NCBI GenBank assembly: GCA_950295325.1
Contig: OX485809.1
Location: 932,001 to 996,000, forward strand
DNA from: Polytrichum commune
Lineage: Eukaryota; Streptophyta; Polytrichopsida; Polytrichales; Polytrichaceae
DNA: 64,000 bases
Direction: 5' to 3'
A program made the position numbers and the translations under genes. The notes beneath the pieces are model-generated. The model was not told the DNA's origin. It saw only the letters and a program-made list of their open reading frames with translations, and ran no database searches. Positions 11,995-24,432 of the stretch are shown here, piece by piece (the first letter of the stretch is position 1; the number at the start of each line of letters is the position of its first letter).

Positions 11995-14010
11995 TGGAGC
12001 TATGGATTCTCGTCCTTCCAGCAAGTGTGGAATCTTGTTTGTTTGTTTGTTTGTGTTGGGGCCGGCGATGTACAGATGCCATAGATGGATGAATGTTGGA
12101 TGGATTTTAGACAATAAGGGTGGATGTATTTTTTGCGGTGCACTTGTGGAAGAAACTTGGGCATGGATGGATGACTGTTGGATAGATTGCATATGAATGG
12201 GTGTTAGGGTGGATGTACTTTTCTCGGTGGACTTGCATAAAGAATTTGGGGCCCAACCACACATTGCGTGCAACTACAAGGACTGGATAGTTACTTGATA
12301 AATTTTCTCTTGGATTGCTACACATTGGTCAAATTTTGGGTGAATGGTCATAACACCCTTCCGATAGGGAAGGGGGAACATTGATTACTATTGTAGAGTC
12401 GAACAATTGTTAGTTCTAGCCAAATTAATCCTTGAGTCCAAGTCAAAAACCCTTTTTTAATCTAGTGAGTTTAAATTGGGATGGATCATCAACCAATCTA
12501 TAGGAGTGAGGGAATTATTGCATAGGAGTGTAACTCTTATTCATCCAACAAAATAACATTAAGCTTGGAGATTACCTTTTAAAGGTGATTTGACACTAGA
12601 ATTAGTTTTTAAAACTTTGAATTAGTCTAGTCCAAGCCATTTGAGATGAAATAACCACAAACCTATAGGGGGTCAAATTTTTATGTTAGATGGATGAGAG
12701 GTACTCTCGTTTGCGATAAATCCCTCTCTCCCAAACTATAAGGGACAAGTTTGTACTATCGTCCCCTTCTTATGTGCCATGAAACCAAACCTATCAAATA
12801 TATCAAAATAACATCATGAATCTTGTTTATATGATTTATCTCCTCCAAGACACATAACTTAACACATGACTTGTTCACATACACACCATTACATGTCATG
12901 GGAACAAGCCATGTCAGTGGTCTTGTGTAGTGATGTTACTTGTTGACATATTTATTACTACATGAATCTTGCTGACATGACTTGTTCCTTCAAGTTGGTA
13001 TGTTGATTGTTGTTCCATAATTCATTTGAAATGATCAAGGATGTCTAGATGCCTTTCTATGGGCACATGTGTTTTTTTAGGAGCATTAAAACTACAACTC
13101 ATATAGTTTCTCATAAAATTCCTATCGGTCTTATTCTTAAAATTGTACTAATTCATGTAGGTCATGTAATTTTAGTGAGAGTGTAATACCGCAAAAGAAA
13201 ATATGGTTTGGCATTCCTAAAAAACTAAAACACATGCTCTCCTCTTGTGTCAATAGACATAAATAAATAAAATAGCATTCCTCTTCCTTATTTTAGATGG
13301 CAATAATAGGAGAGTCCCATTAACCCCTTACCATCAAAAACATCGAATTTGGTAGCCCTACTAGGGGGAGTGGGGCTCGGGGGCACCAATCAATTGCTTT
13401 TTTTTGGGTGTGTTTGTGTGAATGTAAGTTAGAAATCGAGATAGGGGTCTTGGTAGCCATCTTTTGGCTCCACTTTCACTTCCGTGTAAATTTCTCTTCT
13501 TAACAAATACTACTTGTAAGTCTTCTCTCTTGTTCATGAATTCACTTTGGGGTACGAGTTGTATAGTTTACCCGCAAGGCATAACTCATTTTGGGGATCC
13601 TATGTAACATGAATGGGTCATCCAATGTGCTGAAACTTTGAGGATTCGTTGTTGATTCTTACGCCACTCAAATTGACTAAGTTTGGTGACGGTGGGTTTT
13701 GTGATGGCAAGTGCCACTCGTTGAAACCAAGGTGATCAATATATGAACTCTTTTGTAGGTAGGTACTACTTGGAAGTCTTATCTCTTGTTCATGAATCCA
13801 CTTTGGGGTACGAGTTGCGTAGTTTACCCGCAGGGCGTAACTCATTTTGGGGATCCTATGTTACATGAACGGGTCATCCAATGTGTTCAAACTTTGAGGA
13901 TTTGTTGTTGATTCTTACGCCATTCAAATTGAATAAGTTTGGTGACGGTGCATTTTGTGATGGTAAGTGTCACTCATTGAAACCAAGGTGATCATTATCC
14001 AAACTTTTGC
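11995..14010. repeat. dispersed repeat R1, long copy with two 256-bp tandem units
   Basis: 11995-12070 matches 310-390. The right end holds two tandem units with a period of about 256 bp (starting near 13508 and 13764), both matching 421-660. Each unit has the CTTGTTCATGAA, TTTGGGGTAC and GGGGATCCTA segments and a repeated TTGA(C/A)TAAGTTTGGTGACGG core. The 12.1-13.5 kb interior is unique AT-rich sequence without a coding frame. The coding class of the element is unknown. Confidence 0.6.
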
Positions 14011-15860
14011 GTAGGTAGATTTGAAAGCTACATAGATGGATTTGAATCTACTTAAGGTATGTGAGCATCTTGAGGTCACTCCTTGTTACGGGACCTCTAT
14101 ATTTAAGCGGTATATGGTAAAGCTTGAAGTTAACAATGGATGAACAACAAAATATCAAAAATGTTATCACCATTGTAGTGACACTGAAAACACATATCTT
14201 ATGATGAAGTTGAACTTTGTGCTTGGAATAATCACCATTTTAGAGTCAATAGTTGACAAAATTGGGAGGGTCTACACGATCCTTTAACCCCTTATTTCCC
14301 ACGCCCAATTTCCTCAATTATGCCCAAAAAATGTGACCTTAATTTCAACGATTATAGTTGGAGATCTAAAGTTTTGTTGACAAATCCAACCGTATAGATG
14401 TTTTTAGCTTAGAGGTGAATACTCACAATCCAAATTTCAAGCGTTGAAGATTGTCATGTAGGAGAGTATAATAGGAATGGCAATAGTGTTCTTGAGGGGC
14501 AATGATTTAGAAATGAAATTAGGGTTGGTTTTTGTGCATGCAAACACATGTAGGGGCCTCTTGGACATTCAAGGGTTAAATCCGGATGTAGGACATATCA
14601 ATTTTGTTAGCTATTGAACCTAGGATGGTGTTTGTTTATTGAGCACATAATTCATTCTCGTTTGTACCACATGTGTTTCTCGGTTGTCCATTCTTAACTA
14701 CAAACTTCGTTGAGTACTTCTCAAATATAGGGGTCCTATTAAGTTAGCTAAATGTTTTAGCTAAACATTGTAAATTGAACACTTAAATTGTCACATAAAA
14801 TCCACATGGCACATACCTTAAAGAAGTCGGGCCTAGTTTGGTTACCTATCTTTATAAAACACATGTATATTGGTGGTTGATTGCAAATTTAGGAATAGGC
14901 ACCAAAAAGACACTTGTTAAAAATATGTTGGACTACGTGCTTAAAATTTGTTACCACTCCATGTTTAGTAGGCAAAACAATTAGCGTGGGGGGGGGGGCT
15001 ATTTAGTCTTCTTATGTGTCAACAGATTTTGATATTTCATAATAACTTAAGATTTGCCCTAAACCTTCTAGGATTATACATGGAGATACAATTGCAAATG
15101 AGCAATAAATTTCAACATCACAAACTTGAGTAATATAAGGCAACAAACAACAAAAGTAACAACAAAAACAACACATCTACCTCAAGGTAAGTGTGGCTAA
15201 TTTGGCCACTAATCTTTATCGGTCATGTATATTTGAGTGGTGTGCAGTTAGGTGTGGAATTATGAATGGATTTTGAAAAGGCATATGCTTAAAATAAATT
15301 AGACTATGTGCACAAACTTTGTTGGCCAATTCAAGATTCAACAGTCAACATTCAACAATCAGCAGGAGCGTACACGACAGTTTCATGGCTCCGGCAATTC
15401 GACTTTGCAAAATCATACCAAGAACAAGGGAAGTTAAAAAAATTCTATAGATTGTTGCTAAAATCTCATATCACATGTGAGGATTCAAGAAGAATCTAAA
15501 ATTCAAAATCCAAGTTGAGAACCATGACGACCAACTAACACCAACCATTTGACACCATTCACCTTAGTGGTCCACAACAAAATCCTTAAACAAGTGGTTA
15601 GTTGCAAGAGTTCTTTACCCTAGTTTTATCTTTCACTTGTGACCAATTATGGTTGGCTGTCCAACCAAAGACCAAACTTGGACTCATTTTAAAGACCACT
15701 TTACATCAACCATCATTTGCAACTAAACTCCACTTGAAAAACGAGCTACTAACACCATATGCGACCGGTTCTAGTTGGTTGCCAAACTTTGACCCATTTT
15801 AGAGACCACCCCTAGGCCTCCTCCCACATGGCAGAGCCAATAAAAGAGGGAAAAATCACA
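14011..15860. other. AT-rich non-coding stretch
   Basis: No gene is supported. A poly-G run lies at about 14988-14998. Short frames near 15308-15499 and 15602-15802 have no motif. Confidence 0.35.
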
Positions 15861-15889
15861 CCCTGCTAGTGAGACCTGGGTGCCGCGCA

Positions 15890-16778
15890 CATGAGCGATT
15901 GTGCGCCGCTCTGCCTCGCAGGCCGGATGAGAATCATCCGGTCACAACAGAGCCCGTCCGCCCTCCGCCGGCGAGGGTGGCGAAGCGGACCTCCGCCCCA
16001 GCCCCAGGGTTGCAGGCTTCGCCGCCCTCCGCTAGTAGGTCCCTCACCATGTGTAAACCAAATGTGGATCAAGAAGAATGACCATGCACCAAAAAATGAA
16101 CGTATTGATTTTTTTAATACATGTCCAAAAGAGAGCCATTTTGAGAAAAATTCAAGTTTGACCTATCTTTTGTCTTCTCTTGGGCTTCACTTGTCCTCAC
16201 TTCTTGTTAATGTATCGAAGATGTGCCTCGCAAATATTTTCACAACAATTCTTACAAAAAATAAGAGCAATTTAATTTGTGCATGTTCAATGTAAGGTAC
16301 ATGTGACATGTATCTTGTGTTGGCACTATTTTAAATAGGATATTTAATATTTGTTTACATTTCATGTTGCTACAACCGTATCTTGCTTAACACTAATTAT
16401 CAATTCGTTAATAATTAATGTTGAAATATTTTCTATAAGATATGTCGGGATTCTTCTTTTATCGTAGTTAGTATTTTTCATGTCCCTAATAAAACTAATT
16501 TAAAACATCTAACTTCCACATATTACCATAGTTCATATTTAGTGTTTGCATTTACATTTCATGTTACTTACTTTCACAGGGTTATTGTTATTTTAAAATA
16601 TCCAAGAAAGGGGGGAGGGGGTGGGTGGCGGAAGGCGGGGCGGGACCGCACAGCCTGGCCCGTCAGCCACCGTGAGGTGGACTGACGGCCCCCCCCCCGC
16701 CGACCAACCGCGGGGGGGCACCCGACACTTCGCCAGGCGGGGGCTGAGGCCCCCCTTACCTCATGTGCGCGGCACTCT
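15890..16778. mobile_element. GC-rich inverted-repeat element, about 0.9 kb
   Basis: GTGCCGCGCACATGAG near 15891 is mirrored exactly by CTCATGTGCGCGGCAC near 16762-16777. Both ends continue into very GC-rich blocks (15890-16050 and 16610-16780), while the middle (16080-16580) is AT-rich. The layout fits a non-autonomous DNA transposon, but no target duplication was identified. Open frames over the GC blocks run on both strands and are composition artefacts. Confidence 0.5.
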
Positions 16779-16849
16779 GTTCCTGTACAATAGGCCGGGC
16801 CCGACAGTTTCTTGGAAGCGGAGATTTGGGTCTGACCCGTTCCGCTGTG

Positions 16850-17084
16850 GTCCTGCTCGCCATGCTTGGCCATGGCCATTCCTCGGCTACTCTTTCTTTC
16901 TGCACACCTCTCACCCTGCTCTTCCTCTCCAACATAGCGTCTCTCTTCTCTCTCGCAGTCTCCATCTCACTGCACGCCCTCGCTCCAGAGGTTCTCCCAA
17001 GCCACGGCAATCCAAATTTGATGCACATCTCGTCATTCGGGTGCTTGATCGCTGCTTCTTCGCCAAAAATCGGTGTACACAAAG
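16850..17084 (+). other. candidate non-coding leader exon
   Basis: A CT-rich tract (CTCTTCCTCTCC and CTCTCTTCTCTCTCGCAG) is followed by a GT-rich donor-like AAAG|GTACGTGC at about 17084. This is the usual look of a plant 5' leader exon followed by a first intron. No downstream coding exon could be linked except, possibly, the frame at 19757-20311. Confidence 0.3.
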
Positions 17085-17254
17085 GTACGTGCTGTGGATT
17101 CCTGCGTGTCGGTTTGTGCTTTTCATGTAATCTTAATGCGTGGATGGTGTAAAGAAACTGTCCTCATAAGTGGCAAGGTCAGGCTAGCTAAAGTTCTGTC
17201 GGGGTATTTACGGATGTTCTTGTTTGTTTGAGGTGTTCTGTTTTCTTTTCCCGA

Positions 17255-17715
17255 GCTCTTCATGCATTAGTTAGCACTGGTATTGAAGAAGAGGTAGTAT
17301 TGTCTGAGACCTCCATAGCTGCGGCGGAGGAAAGATGAGTAGGTCAAATTTTGTTCTGTTTACCTTCTGGTTCCATCGATTTCTTGATGTAGGAATCGTA
17401 GTTTGATGTAGGTTTTGTAGTTTTCGCACTAATATGAGTAATTCGACGAGTAAAGTACACTTAAAAGCATGGCTTCTTGATTATGCGATTTAATTGCCTT
17501 CTGAAATGTGAGCATACGAATGGTCCGATATTGTTCCATCGGGGTGATTTGCTAATTATGGTCGTTCTCATTCCGATCGTTCTACATCCTTTTTCCCGAG
17601 CTCTTGATGCATAGTATTGGTATTTGAAAGTTGCTAACAAGGTCCGAGACCTCCATAGCTGCAGTGGAGGAAAGGTCAGTAGGTCACTTTTTGTTTTGTG
17701 TACATTCTGGTCATT
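17255..17715. repeat. diverged tandem duplication, period about 330 bp
   Basis: 17255-17375 and 17597-17715 share CCGAGCTCTT, GAGACCTCCATAGCTGC, GGAGGAAAG and AGTAGGTCA segments in the same order and orientation. Confidence 0.6.
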
Positions 17716-19750
17716 TTCTCGTTTGAAATCGATTCCTTTGAACTGCTTGGTTCCAACAAATTAAAAATATGTTCCAGGATGTATAATTGAAGGTTCACCG
17801 GATCATGCTCATGACATTAATTGAGGTATTTGCAACGGCTGCGTAGTCTGACGCGATATGGCGGAATGTTCAGATCCTATTTCATCTCCTAGGTTCCTTG
17901 TACGAATTGTCTTGATCAGCTGGATGGCATTGTGAACAACAAACTTTTGGTCTACGCTGTATGATGTTTGGCTTCTGATGTTACTATTTAAGAGTGTACA
18001 GTAGCTCACCTTAAGTTGCCTATTCACAAGTTGTTTATTTTTTTGTGACATTGGAGTGATCCTTCAAATCAATGGGACTTTTCGTTGGGAGTTGGTCCCG
18101 TATGAGTTTCTATTGGTTGTTTTGCATACAATATCATCACCTTTCTCTTGGGTGCTCTTCCGTCCGTGTGCGGGAGAACGGTTTTGGAGAAGCCTTGCAA
18201 GGTGCCCAAATCTGAGCTACTTACTGAAATATCTTCCCACATGTTTTTGATGCTTGCAGCTACTCCGTAGACGATGGTTGTTGAATAGTAACCATTGGTT
18301 GGAGCTGTCTACGGGGATCATTATTGCTGGCGGGGGGCGGGAGGAGTTGCCACATGCGGAATAGAGATCTGTGCAAATAACTGAGACTTGGGAAGAATCA
18401 GTCGCAGCAATTTGTAAGTATAAGTATTGATTTGTGTTTATGCTATGTATACAGTTTAACATGTGAGAAGTTGGCGTTTGTAAGTGCTTATTACCAAGTG
18501 CATGAGGACTTGAACCGACAGTTTAGTTTTGTGCCATGTTTTTTCCTACCTCTGGAGATGTAGTAGAAATTCAAGTCTAAGAATCCATCATTTGGCTATT
18601 GCCAAAAATGTCTTTTTCATTCTAGTTGTTTGTTTCTTTCAAGTTGTTTCCAATTGAGTATGTAACTCTAAACGCTTTGGATGACTTGTTTTTCCTGCTT
18701 CTTATTTTGTGGTTTATTGGTTATTGGAACCTCAAGACTTACAAGGGGATCTTGTCTAGTCATTGCAATACATGTGATGATTGCGGCAATTGCTCTTGGT
18801 GTACTTAGTTTAGTCCTTGTAAATAATTCTCCTTCATGACTAAACAATGAATTATTTGAGCGTTGATGTAACTCACTATATGATCATGAACAAGTCTTCA
18901 TTCTTGAGGTGGGTGAGGATGTCGGTTGTGCTTTTGGATGTGTTGCAGATTTCTTTGGTTAGTTTGTTGACTATTTTGTTTAATTTTTTTGATGTTGGGT
19001 TTGGAGAACATGGCGGTATAGTAGGTATAAGTGATTTTGGGTTTCAACACTGTGTTGAGAATTTTTGATTTTCTTGTTTGAGCTAGCTAGGAAGTTTGGG
19101 AGTAATTTGCTTTCGTTGGTGGTGACAAGAATTTGGAGTATCTTGCATCAATTGTTTTGATGACAAGAATCATCAAAACCTAATATGGTATGTAGTGTAA
19201 TTTGTAGCACATGAGAATTGTCATGGATTGTGGTTGTATATATTTTGTTGCTATATATTTTGTATGGAAAAATTAGTTCCACTCTGTAGTTGCTTCAAGA
19301 AAGATGGACCTAGAGAAAACTAGATTAGCCCATTTAGGGCACAAAACTATGAGTCATAGCATTGGTCGGCAAGGCGCACTTGATTGTTGCATCGCTAAAA
19401 CTATTCATTGGAAGTGGCAATGTGTACCATGTACATCTTTGCATATTATGTATATGTGACCTTTTTACATTTTGTTTGTGAAGCTAATAGCATTTTGTAA
19501 CTCCAAATGATAATTAACACTAAATAATGCCTTTTTGTGTAGTCTAGAAGATGTGCAACTACCATGACATTCATTTTTGAGATCATAATAATAAAATTAT
19601 TATTGAGATTGTACTTTTTTTCATCCGGAAATTTGGAGGTTGGAGGTTGACCAAATTTTGCAATGTCTTTTGGAGGGAAACTTAACTACTATTGTTGCTG
19701 ATTCTTTGGAGATTTTGCTAAATCTACCTCATTCAAATTTTTTAATTGCA
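17716..19750. other. no supportable gene; possible intron sequence
   Basis: T-rich plus strand with short unconnected frames. The composition would suit a long intron between the leader at 16.9-17.1 kb and the exon at 19.76 kb, but no splice pair can be proven. Confidence 0.3.
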
Positions 19751-19756
19751 GATTAG

Positions 19757-20311
19757 GACAATTGTGATTCACTTACAAGGTTGTGGCGTGCAAATCAACC
19801 AACTATGTATTGGTGGATTGTTTTGGAAAATAAGATGTGTTTCGTCATGGCCAAGACTTTGCAATTTGTTCGCATGATTTGGGGTTTCATAAGTATTTGG
19901 TTCGTAAAGTTTGGGACATATGTAGGGAAAGGACAAAAACAAAGCAATGAGCTTGGAGATATTTTGAAGTGGCAAAGGGAGGAAGTAACCAAACTTCAAG
20001 AGGTCCTCAAGGCGAAGCAAGTGTTGAATGAAAAACAATGTAGAAATCTTGTTCAAAAGCTTGACCAAGTTGCATTTTATGTGAATGAGATGATCACATC
20101 CACTAAGGAGACGACTAATAAATTTGGGCTTGTGGTTGGGGAGTTATGTCGCACAACTCGAAAAGTAAGAATATTGGTCGAAGATTGTGGGAGGCAAGAA
20201 TGGTGCGATGCAATGACCTTCCAAATGAACAATACAGAGGCTTTTCGAGAACTTGTGGATGATTTGGAATGTTTTTGGGATGCAATGCGAGAAAAATATT
20301 TGGCTATCTAA
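19757..20311 (+). CDS. partial hypothetical protein with coiled coil, ends at a transposon border
   Basis: The frame opens just after a TTAG acceptor-like site at about 19753-19756 and runs for about 184 codons to a TAA at 20309-20311. The start codon is not visible, so this is probably a 3' exon. The product has an aromatic/hydrophobic N-terminal part, then a Lys/Glu/Gln-rich segment likely to form a coiled coil (centre about 19930-20080), and a Trp- and Glu-containing tail. The stop codon abuts a CACTATATTCG transposon terminus at 20313, so the natural C-terminus may have been replaced by the insertion. No family recognised. Confidence 0.4.
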   Translation, partial: DNCDSLTRLWRANQPTMYWWIVLENKMCFVMAKTLQFVRMIWGFISIWFVKFGTYVGKGQKQSNELGDILKWQREEVTKLQEVLKAKQVLNEKQCRNLVQKLDQVAFYVNEMITSTKETTNKFGLVVGELCRTTRKVRILVEDCGRQEWCDAMTFQMNNTEAFRELVDDLECFWDAMREKYLAI

Positions 20312-20312
20312 A

Positions 20313-20350
20313 CACTATATTCGGTAATTGGAGACTTTTTGATGATTTTG
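20313..20350 (+). mobile_element. transposon terminus CACTATATTCGG
   Basis: CACTATATTCGGTAATTGG followed by AGACTTTTT matches the outer end of the inverted arm at 26980 (CACTATATTCG, then TTAAATTGAGACTTT). It is probably the left end of the fold-back family element that fills 20.3-26.1 kb. The matching right end was not found. Confidence 0.5.
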
Positions 20351-20639
20351 AGACTATTTAAGGACATGGATTTCACATGTGTAGGAAGGAACATTCTATA
20401 AACATGCTATGTTCTCAATTTTGGATACAGTTATGAGACTCAAATGCATGCAATTATACATACCGAAAATAAAAAATGGGATATATAAAAATATTTGCAT
20501 ATACAAAATTGGTATCATATTTATTGAATACGGTTGAAATACAAAATAGAAGTGGAATATCCAATATTTGGGCCAAAGTCCTTAAAATATAATCAATCAC
20601 CAACCAGTACATGCGACAACTAATTGTATGTCGATATGA

Positions 20640-21475
20640 CCTATATGTCTGGATCGTCAATACAACGTACTACTTTTATTTTTGCAATATTAGCCTTTGC
20701 AGCCGTTTCATTTTCTTCTGCTTTAATGGCCTCCATGGCTCTGAAGATCTCGGATCTGCAACTCTAACCTTGTTTGTTCACTGGTCCGGAATATGTGCCA
20801 TTCGTTTATATTTGCCGACCGGCTACCAAATTGTGGGATGTGGTATTGTAAGTGGAATACGAATGCGTTTGCGAAACCGAATGTTTTGCACTCCTTCGGA
20901 GCGCCAAACAATGATCGGACTCGCAAGAAGCAATCTTTAGGGTTCTCCTATCTAATGACAAAGTCGAGAATGAACGGCCCACATTCGAGTACAGTGGGGT
21001 CTGAAACAACGACCACAAATTTATATAATGAAGAGGGTTAGTATAAGTGGGCGCAATTAAAGATGCAAGTTCGAAAACCCGAGAAACGGAAATGCACTAA
21101 TACATGGAAATCATCAAAGAAAAATTTTAGAAGGCCAAAAGTTGGGCACCTTAGCCTTGGGCGTGTTGGTTTGAGCTTTGGGGACATCCATGGGGTAAGA
21201 TACAAGCACGACAGGGACGTTCGTAAACGTCCGGACATCAATTCGGAGTTCCTCCATGCAGAGGCGTCTGGTTGACCGTGGGGTTGCGAACGTGCTTCTC
21301 ATTGCGGAGGAGATGGAGATGGAGATGAAGATGGAGTGTAGTTGAGTTTTGCTACCTTTGCAGGAGGGCTACCCACAACTCCGTCTTCAAACCCATAGTC
21401 TTTGGAATAATCAACAGCAGAGCCGGCATCGACGACCTAAAATTGGAATAGTGAAGGCATTAAAACGTCGCTCAT
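20640..21475 (-). other. possible captured or degraded exons next to the fold-back
   Basis: On the minus strand, a segment at about 21433-21338 opens after a CCAATTTTAG acceptor and encodes an Asp/Gly/Ser-rich run. A second frame (about 21302-21114) encodes a 60-residue Pro/Thr-rich segment. A donor-like TTG|GTATGAG lies at the arm edge (21476), leaving an intron of only about 42 bp if the two are joined. This may be the next exon of the fold-back family gene or unrelated captured sequence. Confidence 0.25.
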
Positions 21476-21667
21476 ACCAAGGACTAGGACAACATCAAGA
21501 TCAATCCATTGTTCCCGTGAATAACCCTCACATGGTGGAAGGATTTCATCATCGTCATTGGGGACACCAATCGTACTTTCATGTTCCACGACAGCTATAA
21601 AGTTGCTACCATAGCTTGATGCTTCCGAAGACAATTCAAACGCACTATCACCGGCGTTAGAATCCAT
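21476..21667 (-). CDS. 5' coding end of DUF7869-family transposon gene (left arm copy)
   Basis: ATG at 21667 on the minus strand, preceded by a CTTGTAG acceptor. It encodes MAMDSN/MDSN-type acidic, Ser-rich sequence ending SREQWIDLDVVLVLG, where the arm stops. It is identical to the right-arm copy at 25634. The WI/VNLDVVLV core is shared with the N-terminus of the full gene starting at 33182. Only the N-terminal part is present, so this copy cannot make a transposase. Confidence 0.6.
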
Positions 21668-21810
21668 GGCCACTAGCTACAAGAGAGCCAAATGAAGAGT
21701 ATGTTAAAATATCCCATTTAATAAATTTCATGGATGATTATAACGCTTATTGTCAATGAAACACAATGTGGGCAATAGTGGCTTTCATGGCGTGCAAACA
21801 AAGACATATT

Positions 21811-22869
21811 GGTATACGAACGCACGTCCGTATACCTCCATGTAACAACGTTATTAGTGCAAGCACACGCGCATCCGGATACATCTGTTTGTGGATAGTC
21901 GGCGCAAAGGTTCAGACAACAAAAACACCAGAGATTTATGAACGCGCATTTGTAAATCTCATCGTGGTCAGAGAGGTCAATGTCAAGCGTAAAGGCTTTG
22001 GCAAACTATACAACATAGGTTTACGGATGCGTGTCCGTAAACATCCGTATGTCAAAAGTTAGTGTTGTCCAAGACATAGAGGTTTAGGGAACCAAGAGGT
22101 CCATGCGCCACTTACATGTATACCCAGGCCTTACGACAATACGAATTTGAAGAGAATAACATACACGCTTTCTATTGTGTTTTAACAATGTCAAATTTTA
22201 GTACTATGACACATGTAGGTTACGGAACGCGAGTAGGTTTAATGATGTGATGTAAATTTGGGGACATAATGCTCAAGGCATTAAAGGCTCAATTCGCCAA
22301 GAGGTTCTACGTTCACGGACGCGCTTCCGTAAACTTCCATGACACTACAGTCTCCTTGCCATACTCTACATGACATATGGGCATCATATCATTTTAGGTG
22401 TCATACAAAACTATAGCACCAAAGGTATGCATGTTTATGGACGCGCGTCCGTAAACCTCTGTACCTCATTACTAGCTCAACAGACATGTTCAAAGCAATA
22501 GAGATTCAATGCACCAAGAGGTTTGAGGTTTACGGACGCGCATCCGTAAGCTTCCATGACACTACAGTCTCGTTGCCATACTCTACATGGCACATGGTCA
22601 TGATATCAGTTTAGGTGCCATACCGAACCATGACACTACAGTCTCGTTGCCATACTCTACATGACACATGGTCATGATGTCAGTTTAGGTGCCATACCGA
22701 ACCATGGCACTAGAGGTATGCAAGTTTACGGACGCGCGTCCGTAAACTTCCATGACACTACAATCCCGTTGCCATACTCTACATGTCACATGGTCATGAT
22801 GTCAATTTAGGTACCATACCGAACCATGGCACTAGAGGTATGCAAGTTTACGGACGCGCGTCCGTAAAC
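21811..22869. repeat. family-1 palindrome array, left arm
   Basis: About nine copies of a palindrome with consensus TTACGGACGCGCGTCCGTAA lie at about 21811, 21862, 21932, 22018, 22311, 22433, 22528, 22722 and 22846. The copies nearest the loop are perfect and those nearest the gene are more diverged. The inner copies sit in a tandem unit of about 124 bp with ACTACAGTCTCGTTGCC and CATACCGAACCATGGC segments. The array lies 0.14-1.2 kb upstream of the ATG at 21667. The layout suggests binding sites for a symmetric DNA-binding protein. Confidence 0.85.
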
Positions 22870-23334
22870 TTCCGTTATTTGCGGCGGCATAATAGGATCT
22901 ATACCTCCGCAAAATAAAAACCCAGCACACTACAAGGGTTTAGAGAGCGCAACCCACATCTGAGATGCAAAAAGAGTCCCTTAGTGAGGGGATGTCCCCT
23001 TAAGTAGTGATCGTTTTCCCTTGGATCCGTTTTTCGACATAGGATACTATCACCAACTATGTCCTAAAAATAAAACCCTAAGATTTCTCCATTCCATGTG
23101 CCATCCTTATAATGGAACGTGTATTCATGGCGGACAACATCCATAGACCATGAGTCCACATAATGACAAAAGCAAAAGGCATCTATTGGCTAATAATATT
23201 TGAGCATTATACATTATTGGTAGGTGGTTTATAATATTGAAATGCCTAATATTAAGAATTCATTGTAGAATTAGTAGACAAAAATTATAGAATCATAGAA
23301 AAAATCGATCACATCAACAACAATAGTATATCAA

Positions 23335-23368
<34 letters not shown>

Positions 23369-23920
23369 TCAAAATTCAAAATTTTTATTGTTTTGCATAC
23401 AATGTAATGATATTCACTACAATATCATGTTATCTCATGTCATCTTGCATTTAATATTGCAATTACATTAAATGTTGTTTTTGTTGGAGTTAATTTTGTA
23501 TGGTGACATGTATTGTTGTGTTAAGTACTCAATTATAGAATATCAATATCAGACCTTAAAAACCATTCATCAAAAGTAAAGGTTTAAAGCAAATGGTTCA
23601 ATATGGTTCAAAACATAAATTTGTTAATCTTACATAGCCTTCTTTAAAATTAACAAATTTTAAGATTAACAAATTTATGTTTTGAACCATATTGAACCAT
23701 TTGCTTTAAACCTTTACTTTTGATGAATGGTTTTTAAGGTCTGATATTGATATTCTATAATTGAGTACTTAACACAACAATACATGTCACCATACAAAAT
23801 TAACTCCAACAAAAACAACATTTAATGTAATTGCAATATTAAATGCAAGATGACATGAGATAACATGATATTGTAGTGAATATCATTACATTGTATGCAA
23901 AACAATAAAAATTTTGAATT

Positions 23921-23966
<46 letters not shown>

Positions 23967-24432
23967 TTGATATACTATTGTTGTTGATGTGATCGATTTT
24001 TTCTATGATTCTATAATTTTTGTCTACTAATTCTACAATGAATTCTTAATATTAGGCATTTCAATATTATAAACCACCTACCAATAATGTATAATGCTCA
24101 AATATTATTAGCCAATAGATGCCTTTTGCTTTTGTCATTATGTGGACTCATGGTCTATGGATGTTGTCCGCCATGAATACACGTTCCATTATAAGGATGG
24201 CACATGGAATGGAGAAATCTTAGGGTTTTATTTTTAGGACATAGTTGGTGATAGTATCCTATGTCGAAAAACGGATCCAAGGGAAAACGATCACTACTTA
24301 AGGGGACATCCCCTCACTAAGGGACTCTTTTTGCATCTCAGATGTGGGTTGCGCTCTCTAAACCCTTGTAGTGTGCTGGGTTTTTATTTTGCGGAGGTAT
24401 AGATCCTATTATGCCGCCGCAAATAACGGAAG

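Noticed and set aside
16574-17152. Overlapping frames in GC-rich sequence
   Set aside because: Frames run on both strands with Pro/Arg/Gly bias and cross the inverted-repeat border; explained by composition.
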